Source: Schaedlerella sp.
Lineage (GTDB): Bacteria; Bacillota; Clostridia; Lachnospirales; Lachnospiraceae
DNA: 6,521 nucleotides
Direction: 5' to 3'
Assembly (NCBI GenBank): GCA_020024595.1
Contig: JAHHTO010000132.1
Location: forward strand, 1 to 6,521
Positions 1 through 5,943 of the stretch are shown here, in pieces. Under the pieces are notes generated by a model. It ran no database searches. It was not told where the DNA came from and was given only the letters and a program-made list of their open reading frames with translations. The position numbers were made by a program, and so were the translations under genes. The stretch's first letter is position 1, and every line of letters begins with the position of its first letter.

Positions 1-2
1 AC

Positions 3-473
3 TCCATCCTGAATGCCATCAATTCGGTCATGAGCCGCAGGGATAACCTTGCGAAAGAGCTGCTGCAGGTCATGGAGCTGGAGCAGGCTCCCATCCCCGG
101 CGAAACCATCAGCCTTGCGGACATTGAACGGAGAATGGAAGAAATCAATCGGCTCACCCGTGAGATCGTTGTGAATGCCACCCAGAAGAATAACCCGGAA
201 GCCTACACACAGCAGCTGGAATCCATGCTGAAGGAAATGGCTGCTCTCAAAGAAAAGAAGGCAGTGATCGAACAGCACCGAAAAGAAAGCCGTCAGGCAA
301 TGATTCGGATAGAATCTGCCGCAGACGCACTCAAGCAGATGCCCAATCATCTCAAAGAATGGGATGAAAGCATCATCCGTCAGCTGGTAGACACTGTCAA
401 GGTAGTCTCGGCAGACAGAATCATCGTCTACCTGAGAAGTGGGACTCAGGTAGAACAGGAAATCACACCATAA
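3..473 (+). CDS. Large serine recombinase, C-terminal part (partial, runs in from left edge)
   Basis: The open frame enters from the left edge (first whole codon at 3) and ends at TAA 471-473. It has 156 visible residues and no start, so the catalytic serine domain and the zinc-ribbon/recombinase domain lie outside. What remains is a charged, helical, coiled-coil-like stretch (LADIERRMEEINRLTREIV, then EMAALKEKKAVIEQHRKE). It ends in WDESIIRQLVDTVKVVSADR followed by IIVYLRSGTQVE, the usual tail of large serine integrases/resolvases of Clostridia mobile elements, where the coiled coil controls synapsis and directionality. In the intact enzyme this family catalyses integration and excision of a mobile element. 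Codons are GC-richer than in the cassette that follows. A family name is reasonably safe; the specific element cannot be named from a fragment. Confidence 0.85.
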   Translation, partial: SILNAINSVMSRRDNLAKELLQVMELEQAPIPGETISLADIERRMEEINRLTREIVVNATQKNNPEAYTQQLESMLKEMAALKEKKAVIEQHRKESRQAMIRIESAADALKQMPNHLKEWDESIIRQLVDTVKVVSADRIIVYLRSGTQVEQEITP

Positions 474-477
474 GAAA

Positions 478-529
478 ACAAGACAAAGAGAAACGCAGCA
501 GAGATTCTGCTGTGCTTCTCTTTGCCCTG
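478..529. repeat. Left copy of a 52-bp direct repeat containing a long palindrome
   Basis: This block aligns without gaps to 5853-5904, with 44 of 52 positions identical by my count. Both copies start ACAAGA and end TTCTCTTTGCCCTG. Similarity stops sharply outside the block on both sides. It begins 4 bases after the recombinase stop codon. Together the two copies bracket the AT-rich four-gene cassette. Possible explanations are duplication of a hairpin/terminator when the cassette was inserted, or homologous exchange between repeated hairpins. The repeat itself is seen directly; its role is inference. Confidence 0.85.
484..524 (+). terminator. Hairpin downstream of the recombinase, likely intrinsic (perhaps bidirectional) terminator
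   Basis: CAAAGAGAA (484-492) pairs with TTCTCTTTG (516-524). After one mismatch (493/515), 494-502 pairs with 506-514 with one G-T wobble, leaving a 3-base loop GAT (503-505). The stem is about 18 base pairs with a GC-rich inner part followed by a T-rich arm (TTCTCTTT), as in an A-tract/stem/T-tract bidirectional terminator. There is no clean run of T after it, so termination is plausible but not certain. Confidence 0.6.
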
Positions 530-603
530 CTATTTAATTATATAGCATTTGAAATTCCTCAACGACAAAATTGTTAAAATGCACATACAGTCGTTTTAAA
601 CTG

Positions 604-635
604 TTGAAAAAAATGTAAATAAATGATAGTATAAA
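604..635 (+). promoter_or_regulatory. Candidate promoter for the ABC-3C operon
   Basis: TTGAAA (604-609) lies 17 bases upstream of TAGTAT (627-632), overlapped by TATAAA (630-635). This sits in the AT-rich leader about 105 bases before the TTG start of the first gene. It is a plausible SigA-type promoter, but the -10 match is imperfect and AT-rich DNA gives chance matches. No operator, regulator gene or riboswitch is recognisable in 530-740. Confidence 0.35.
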
Positions 636-724
636 TACGTTGGATATCAAAAAATATTCACTTTTTGTACTGCTACTAAAGTTGCACGATTCTCGTAAAA
701 CTGTGTATGCGGGCGTTAAGTCTA

Positions 725-731
725 AAGGGGG
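725..731 (+). promoter_or_regulatory. Ribosome binding site that decides the TTG start at 741
   Basis: AAGGGGG lies 9 bases before TTG 741. The first in-frame ATG (786) has no comparable site and would cut off the conserved-looking G-x-x-Y-Q segment at the protein's N-terminus. Confidence 0.7.
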
Positions 732-740
732 ATTTTCGGA

Positions 741-1901
741 TTGGATAAAGCGATAAATGATGCTACAAAAAAACAAGCCGGAACTATGTATCAGTACTTG
801 ATAGCTTTGAAAGATTGCTTTGAACTCAATGATACTGATACTCTTCAAATTGAAGTTAACGGAGATGTAAGTATTATCAATTCCACCGGTGGTTTATTTC
901 AGAAGGAAGTAAAGCATCATTTTGGGAGTACATCTTTATCTGATAGAGATGAGGACTTTTGGAAAACATTAGCAAACTGGTATGTTGACTATGATCGAGT
1001 AAAGAATTTTTCACATTATATTTTAAGCACTACCGCAGCTATAAGAGCAACGTCTTCATTTAAGGATTGGAATAGTATCGATAGTAAAGAAAAGTTAAAG
1101 CGCCTGAAATATATTGGAGCAGATATTAAAAAGAATGAAAAAATTTTCAGGGAACAATACAATCGCATATTTAATAATTCTTACGATGAAGATCAACTAC
1201 TGAGCATCTTGGAGCGGTTTGAGATTAAGTCAGCACAAACCACATTGGTTGGAATCTCAAACGAATTCTCTAGATATGTTGGACATATTCCAAGTGAAAA
1301 TAGGGATAGATACATAGGTGCAATGCTTGGCGAAATATTAATTAAAGTGAAAGATCCTCCACATAAGTGGGAAGTGACCAAGCCAGAGTTTGACAAGATA
1401 GCACAAAAACAAACGTCTGCATATGCGCATGAAGGTTCTGTACCACTTCCAACAGAATATGCAAAAGCTAAAATTCCTCAAGAACTGATTCCAATTCTTG
1501 AGGAAAAAAGGTTCGTTAAAGCCATTCAAGAAATAAATCTGGATGAAGAGATTCCGTTTGCAAAGGCAGATTATTGGAAAGCAGACATGACTATTGCGAG
1601 ATATTTCCGAGACGATCCACTGTACTTAGAAAGTTTGGATCTTTATATGGATGATATAACAGCGAAATTGCGTTATGCGAAAATGTCTAGCAAAATAGCA
1701 CCCAGTGGATTATCACAGATCGAGCGGCTCATGAACTCACAGCAGCTATATCTTAATGTAATGCAATGGGATGCAAAAGATTTTGGTTCAATCATTCGTA
1801 ATCAAGGCTTTTTTCAACGAGGAGTAATACAGAACATTGTTGATGAAACAGATTTCAGATGGGAAGTTGGTGAAAAAATAGATGAGCATCAGCAAGATTA
1901 A
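741..1901 (+). CDS. ABC-3C system effector-type protein with PD-(D/E)xK nuclease-like N-terminus
   Basis: This is a 386-residue protein from a TTG start. The N-terminal part resembles Cap4/DUF4297-like dsDNA endonuclease domains: GTMYQYLIAL (residues 14-23), an acidic strand IEVNGDVSI with E38 and D42, then FQKEVKHH (53-60) giving an E56-x-K58 pair, and FWKTLANW (about 73-80). D42 with E56 and K58 fits a PD-(D/E)xK active site, which would cleave DNA. The C-terminal part contains DYWKADMTIARYFRDD (277-292), like the Y/W-R-A...R-W-x-R-D helix of ABC-3C C-terminal domains, and NQGFFQRGVIQNIVDE (354-369). In ABC-3C systems this domain couples a variable effector to the middle component and ATPase. 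The protein has no signal peptide or membrane segment, so it is cytosolic. It is first in an operon and overlaps the next gene by 20 bp. Membership rests mainly on the neighbouring DUF3732 ATPase; the nuclease call is a by-eye motif match. Confidence 0.72.
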   Translation: MDKAINDATKKQAGTMYQYLIALKDCFELNDTDTLQIEVNGDVSIINSTGGLFQKEVKHHFGSTSLSDRDEDFWKTLANWYVDYDRVKNFSHYILSTTAAIRATSSFKDWNSIDSKEKLKRLKYIGADIKKNEKIFREQYNRIFNNSYDEDQLLSILERFEIKSAQTTLVGISNEFSRYVGHIPSENRDRYIGAMLGEILIKVKDPPHKWEVTKPEFDKIAQKQTSAYAHEGSVPLPTEYAKAKIPQELIPILEEKRFVKAIQEINLDEEIPFAKADYWKADMTIARYFRDDPLYLESLDLYMDDITAKLRYAKMSSKIAPSGLSQIERLMNSQQLYLNVMQWDAKDFGSIIRNQGFFQRGVIQNIVDETDFRWEVGEKIDEHQQD

Positions 1902-2370
1902 AAGACTTTCTTTAAATCCACATTTTTACGCGCTACTTATGCAAGAATTCTTGTCTGGTTATAATAAACCATGCGAAATAAGGCTTATGTTCATGGCAAT
2001 CCCTATTTTATTGTATTCTGATTCGAGAGAAAAACTGAAATTTGCAAAAAATACAAGTCGGATTGATTCGTTGTTCCAATCCCCACAAGTTATCGAAGAA
2101 ACGAATATTTCTGGAAAAGCAAGATTATCAGGATATATAGATAGATATAATTTTCTAAAACCGTACTGCAAAGAAGCACTTATTATACTTTCCTCGGAGA
2201 ATAAAATCGTTATTGATAAGTACCGAGTTGTACTTATCAATAAATCAAACTATAAAGATTTCGATGGAATAATTAGGGATTGGATGAAAAGTGCACACTA
2301 TCTTGGCCTTGTGTTCTCCAAAGCAAGCCCTGAACATCTTTCTTATTTTTTGGGAGTTGATACAAAATGA
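1882..2370 (+). CDS. ABC-3C system middle component
   Basis: This is a 162-residue small cytosolic protein without membrane segments. The N-terminus SKIKRLSLNPHFYALLMQEF (with N12-P13) and the following helix and basic regions resemble the 'three component ABC system middle component' families. These are always encoded between the effector and the ABC ATPase and are thought to bridge them. No catalytic motif is visible. The start ATG 1882 lies inside the end of the effector gene (20-bp overlap), with GGGAAG at 1861-1866 as a distant, weak ribosome site, so translation is probably coupled to the upstream gene. Its stop TGA shares ATGA (2367-2370) with the ATPase start. The assignment rests on position, size and a general family look rather than a diagnostic motif. 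Confidence 0.72.
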   Translation: MSISKIKRLSLNPHFYALLMQEFLSGYNKPCEIRLMFMAIPILLYSDSREKLKFAKNTSRIDSLFQSPQVIEETNISGKARLSGYIDRYNFLKPYCKEALIILSSENKIVIDKYRVVLINKSNYKDFDGIIRDWMKSAHYLGLVFSKASPEHLSYFLGVDTK

Positions 2371-4295
2371 AAAGTTATATAAAAGCAATATTTGTTTTTA
2401 ATAAAAAAGGTGAAAAAAGGATAGTTCCTCTTAAACCAGGGGTTAATATAATAACCGGAGAGTCAAAAACTGGAAAAAGCGCTTTGGTTGAAATTATTGA
2501 TTATTGTCTCTGTAGTAATCGTTGCACTGTTCCTAAAGGTAAAATTACAGATTTTGCTTATCTATATGCCTTAGTAATGGCTATTGGAGAAAACACATAT
2601 GTGATAGCTCGGCATAATTGGGAAAATGGTGGGAAAATGTGTTTTTCAAAAGAATCTTCCACTTTTGATGGGGCGGCATTAGAATTAGCTTATTTTGAGG
2701 GGAAATCATTCCGTCCATGTAAAAATGTGCAGTCTGAAATTGAAGCTGCCTTGGGTTTGTTGGTGACAAACACAGCTACTACCACTGAAGAAAAAGGCAA
2801 AAAAGCCTCACTTCGAAATATGGTTTCATATTTATTCCAACATCAAAATTTAATGGCAAGTAAGTTTGCTTTGTTTTATCGCTTTTCCGATTATTACAAA
2901 AGAAAAGAGGTAATTGAACAGTTCCCTGTCTTTGCTGGAATGATTGGTCAAGAGTACTACAGCGATTTAATTCAACTTAGTGCATTAAGGGCTCGATTGA
3001 AGCAAACACAGAAAAAGCAGAAAGCTAATGAAAAAAGCACGAAATATATCAGAGATAACTTGGCTCCATTACTGTCTGATTATTATGCGTTGCTAAATCA
3101 GGACTTCGATACTAATATTACTGTACAAAAGATGATAAAAATAGCAGCACATCTACCTGATTTTGATAATTCACAACTTTTCGGTGAATCCCAGATTGCA
3201 AATCGATATAGTCAATTAAATAGTGAGCTGGAGGATTTAAGAGATAGAGAACGAGATCTTCTATTGAAGCTTAAGCAACTAGAACATGCAGAACATGTAG
3301 GAACGGACTTCACTGACACATTAAAGGAGTTAAAGCAACAGACAGCAGTTTCCGAGAGTGAAACCACCAAATACACCTGTCCACTTTGTGGGCAGGATTG
3401 TAGTGAGATTGCAGAACATGACTCCAAACTGATTGAGGCTACAGAATGGTTGGATGAAGAGTTAGCAGTAACTGAAAAATATACATCTGATTTCTCTGAA
3501 GATGTTCGAAAATTAACAGAAACTCATTCGAAGATAGAAGAACAAATAAAAGATATATGTAAGCAAAGAAAAACAATCGAACATAAGTTTATTACATCTA
3601 AAAGCCTTGTGTCTAAACGTGAAAAGGTAAACTATGCTAGATCTAAGATTGTACTCTATACAGATATGATAGATTCTGGAATATTTGAGACTGTTGACGA
3701 AGATATTGAGAATTTGAAAAATCAAATAAAACAACTTGAAGAAAAGATAAATGGTTTCGATGTTGAAACAAAGAAAGTGAAAGCCCAGGCTTTTCTTTCT
3801 GAGAATATGAATAGACTTGCAGCCAATTTGGACTTTGAAGAAGAGTATCATCCGATCAACTTGAATTTCGGCTTACTTGACGAAAGTTTTGATATTTATC
3901 AATATCAAAACAATCACGAGAAAATTCATCTTTATGAAATGGGAAGCGGTGCAAATTGGGTATCTTGTCATATTGCATTGTTTTTAAGTTTCCTGCGTTA
4001 CTTCACAATGCAAGATAATTCTCCTATGCCATTGATAATGTTTTTTGATCAACCAAGTCAAGTGTATTTTCCGCAGGGGGATGGGTCTGAAAAAGAATTG
4101 AAAGAATCTGATATAGCGGCGGTAAATAAAATGTATCAAACAATTTTTAATGAAATCAACTCAATCGGAGAAGATACTGGCGTATTGCCTCAAATCATTA
4201 TTGTTGACCATGTTGATGGAAATGATTTAGATTGCAGTCAAGAATTCAACTCCTATGTTCGGTGCAATTGGAGAAATGATACACGGTTAATTTAA
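2367..4295 (+). CDS. DUF3732-family SMC/Rad50-like ABC ATPase of an ABC-3C system
   Basis: This 642-residue protein is about the usual length for DUF3732. The Walker A motif GESKTGKS is at 31-38 (K37, S38). A Q-loop-like segment YLFQHQN is at 155-161. Coiled-coil-like charged stretches lie around 200-225, 280-335 and 365-470. Between them is a zinc-hook-like cysteine cluster CPLCGQDC (C338, C341, C345). An ABC signature-like segment EMGSGANW is at 524-531. Walker B is PLIMFFDQPSQ (555-565, D561). The switch histidine is in VDHVD (H615). Together these are the full motif order of an SMC-like ATPase, expected to dimerise, bind DNA or nucleoprotein and signal through the middle component. The residue after Walker B Asp is Gln562, where most ABC ATPases carry the catalytic Glu. 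The gene starts in a 4-bp ATGA overlap with the middle-component gene, a classic coupling arrangement. Confidence 0.9.
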   Translation: MKSYIKAIFVFNKKGEKRIVPLKPGVNIITGESKTGKSALVEIIDYCLCSNRCTVPKGKITDFAYLYALVMAIGENTYVIARHNWENGGKMCFSKESSTFDGAALELAYFEGKSFRPCKNVQSEIEAALGLLVTNTATTTEEKGKKASLRNMVSYLFQHQNLMASKFALFYRFSDYYKRKEVIEQFPVFAGMIGQEYYSDLIQLSALRARLKQTQKKQKANEKSTKYIRDNLAPLLSDYYALLNQDFDTNITVQKMIKIAAHLPDFDNSQLFGESQIANRYSQLNSELEDLRDRERDLLLKLKQLEHAEHVGTDFTDTLKELKQQTAVSESETTKYTCPLCGQDCSEIAEHDSKLIEATEWLDEELAVTEKYTSDFSEDVRKLTETHSKIEEQIKDICKQRKTIEHKFITSKSLVSKREKVNYARSKIVLYTDMIDSGIFETVDEDIENLKNQIKQLEEKINGFDVETKKVKAQAFLSENMNRLAANLDFEEEYHPINLNFGLLDESFDIYQYQNNHEKIHLYEMGSGANWVSCHIALFLSFLRYFTMQDNSPMPLIMFFDQPSQVYFPQGDGSEKELKESDIAAVNKMYQTIFNEINSIGEDTGVLPQIIIVDHVDGNDLDCSQEFNSYVRCNWRNDTRLI

Positions 4296-4326
4296 ATAGG
4301 AACAGATTCGTGTATCGACTGCCGAA

Positions 4327-4333
4327 AGGAAGA
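4327..4333 (+). promoter_or_regulatory. Ribosome binding site selecting ATG 4340 for the YaaC-like gene
   Basis: AGGAAGA ends 6 bases before ATG 4340. An in-frame GTG exists at 4310 but has only AGGAACAG close to it, and it would add ten residues without obvious family similarity. Confidence 0.55.
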
Positions 4334-4339
4334 GAGAAA

Positions 4340-5518
4340 ATGCCAAGGCGGACAGAATTAGAGATTTCTGATATTCCGTATCAGTATAAGAACAAAATTT
4401 TACGTATCAACAAAAGCTATTGCGAACCTAATTTTAAAAGCAGCACCATATTAACCGATGATGCCTTTACATATATTGAGTTCTATTTTGCAAGTCAAAA
4501 AAAGGCAATGAAGTATGCAAATTCTGCATCGAAGGCCAAATATGGTGATGAGAAAAAATATCATTATTCGTTTTATTGGAAACAGGCGTTGGAGTTTTAT
4601 CGGGCGTCTAAACTGTTGACGCTTGAATCAGCTCCATTATTGTCATATTATTCTATGTTAAATGCAGCTAAAGCATTTTTGGCATTTAAATGTGAATATA
4701 TCGAAGAGTTTATAGAGCATTTTGGCAACCATGGATTGTTTGAAAGAAACGATCTGGATGGAATCGATTTAAACACCATTGCTGTCTGGCGAAAAAATAA
4801 AGGAGTTTTTCCTTTACTAGGACGAAAAATAGAATCTAATTTTGATTCAATATGGCCAAGCGGAAAGAGTAATGCTATTACGCTTAAAAACCTTCTATAT
4901 AATTTAGCCTATGTACATAGATCCTATATCATCACATACAACACCGCCCGCAAGCCAGCTGTTCCAGAACTTTTTATACCTCTCAAGGCAGACTGTGCAC
5001 CCGCTTATCACAATGGAAATGATTCCAATTTATATTTAATGTTTGAAGTGGATCGAAGTTTTTTCCCTACAACGGCAACCTCAATACCAACATCGTATTT
5101 ATCGAGTATTTCAAATGATTTTTGCGTTAGAAGAAATAATAATTTTGCACTGCGTAGTTCTTCTGGAGGAAAAAGGAATACAAGTGATAGCCTTTCAGCG
5201 GAGTTCAAGGCACTTAACAGTAAGTTGCGGCGTGAATTTCAATATATCCGTTCTAATCGGAGACTTTGGTATCTAAAGAGATCTAATCTTGTGCACAGCG
5301 ATGTGATAAATCTAAATAGCATGCTAATAACAATGGCTGCTATGCATCGGATAAGCGAAATTGTGCGCTATAAGCCGGAACAACTTGCACATCTAATGAA
5401 CTCAAAAGAAAACTGGCTCATTCACGAGTTTCTTACATTAGCATTAGATCAGTTTATTGATGAAATAGCTGCAGAGATTACAGGACAAGAAATCATGGGG
5501 ACAGGAACGAAAGCTTGA
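4340..5518 (+). CDS. YaaC-like protein, candidate fourth component of the cassette
   Basis: This 392-residue protein starts at ATG 4340 (402 residues if GTG 4310 is used). YaaC-family features are APLLSYYSMLNAAKAFLAFK (98-117), the small HGL motif (131-133), and a C-terminal EIVRYKPEQLAHLMNSKENW (with R343-Y344) followed by a helical tail EFLTLALDQFIDEIAAEIT. Bacillus YaaC has no well-established biochemical function, so none is assigned here. The protein is soluble, without a signal peptide. It lies 44 bp after the ATPase gene on the same strand, with the same AT-rich composition and no terminator between, so it is probably co-transcribed. It is longer than typical YaaC proteins as I recall them, because of N-terminal and central additions. 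It may be an accessory, a regulator or a second effector of the ABC-3C system, or an independent passenger gene. Confidence 0.65.
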   Translation: MPRRTELEISDIPYQYKNKILRINKSYCEPNFKSSTILTDDAFTYIEFYFASQKKAMKYANSASKAKYGDEKKYHYSFYWKQALEFYRASKLLTLESAPLLSYYSMLNAAKAFLAFKCEYIEEFIEHFGNHGLFERNDLDGIDLNTIAVWRKNKGVFPLLGRKIESNFDSIWPSGKSNAITLKNLLYNLAYVHRSYIITYNTARKPAVPELFIPLKADCAPAYHNGNDSNLYLMFEVDRSFFPTTATSIPTSYLSSISNDFCVRRNNNFALRSSSGGKRNTSDSLSAEFKALNSKLRREFQYIRSNRRLWYLKRSNLVHSDVINLNSMLITMAAMHRISEIVRYKPEQLAHLMNSKENWLIHEFLTLALDQFIDEIAAEITGQEIMGTGTKA

Positions 5519-5852
5519 CGGGTAACCGTTTGCCTTCGTTACAAAATTCCCACCGCTTATATTAATTGAGGTGTCGCTCTTTTATGATTTAAGCTCGGAG
5601 AGTCCTTTGAGTCAAAAATTCTGGGGTATAGCATAAGTGTTGGTAGTTATAATACACCAATATCTGTGCGCTGTTGCAGATGTTCAATTACAAACTACTA
5701 TGTGTTTTTTAGAATGGCTTGGTTGTATAAATTGTCAATTGGAAAAATATTTTAATAGCATTCACTGGTAGAAAAAATTGGCAATCCTTGTTGATCCTAA
5801 AAATCTGCAGAGCGCCAACATAACGATGTTTCAATTTTAATATTATATGATC
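5519..5852. other. AT-rich stretch without a supported gene
   Basis: These 334 bases between the YaaC-like stop and the right-hand repeat carry no convincing coding frame on either strand and no strong terminator. ACGG-GTAA-CCGT just after the stop (5518-5529) is only a 4-bp stem without a T-run. A short minus-strand frame (5589-5687) faintly resembles the end of an IS3/rve-type transposase and is treated as a finding, not a gene. The base composition belongs with the cassette rather than with the right-hand genes. Confidence 0.6.
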
Positions 5853-5904
5853 ACAAGATGAAGAGAAGCGTAGCAGAATCTCTGCTGCGCTTCTCTTTGC
5901 CCTG
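5853..5904. repeat. Right copy of the 52-bp direct repeat containing a long palindrome
   Basis: This is the gapless counterpart of 478-529. The eight differences are at the CA/TG pair near the left end, two single bases in the left arm, the three loop bases, and one base in the right arm, with a further CA/TG-type position making up the count. It lies 39 bases before the DUF1016 start codon, so in an uninterrupted arrangement one copy would separate the recombinase stop from the DUF1016 leader. Confidence 0.85.
5861..5897 (+). terminator. Hairpin upstream of the DUF1016 gene, likely intrinsic (perhaps bidirectional) terminator
   Basis: AAGAGAAGCG (5861-5870) pairs perfectly with CGCTTCTCTT (5888-5897). 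After one T-G wobble (5871/5887), 5872-5877 pairs with 5881-5886, leaving loop ATC (5878-5880). This is a 17-bp stem with a T-rich 3' arm. Placed here it would stop transcription leaving the cassette and isolate the DUF1016 gene. No uninterrupted T-run follows. Confidence 0.6.
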
Positions 5905-5930
5905 TAACAAAAATAGGCAGGAATGCCGGA

Positions 5931-5936
5931 AAGGAG
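5931..5936 (+). promoter_or_regulatory. Ribosome binding site of the DUF1016 gene
   Basis: AAGGAG, 7 bases before ATG 5944, is a near-ideal Firmicutes site and supports this start. A small GGCA-GGAA-TGCC stem-loop (5916-5927) lies just upstream; it is too short to call regulatory. Confidence 0.75.
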
Positions 5937-5943
5937 AATCGCC

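Larger units (their letters stand above)
530..5852. other. AT-rich defence-type cargo cassette bounded by the 52-bp repeats
   Basis: Between the two repeat copies lie four same-strand genes (ABC-3C effector, middle component, DUF3732 ATPase, YaaC-like) with AT-rich leader and tail sequence. Base and codon use is visibly unlike the recombinase on the left and the DUF1016/phosphatase genes on the right, which points to a separate origin. The exact borders are taken from where the repeats start and stop. That it moved as a unit is inferred, since no transposase or integrase is encoded inside. Confidence 0.5.

Noticed and set aside
534..848. Minus-strand 104-codon frame across the leader and first gene
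   Set aside because: It lies opposite the effector's ribosome binding site and start, has no recognisable family features, and is explained by AT-rich leader sequence.
3513..3851. Minus-strand 112-codon frame opposite the ATPase coiled coil
   Set aside because: Lys/Glu-rich coiled-coil codons read backwards give Phe/Leu-rich frames; this is a shadow of the ATPase gene.
4310..4339. GTG 4310 as the start of the YaaC-like gene
   Set aside because: ATG 4340 has a better ribosome binding site, and the extra ten residues show no family similarity.
5518..5529. ACGG-GTAA-CCGT as a terminator of the cassette operon
   Set aside because: It has only a 4-bp stem and no T-run; the hairpin at 5861-5897 is a much better candidate.
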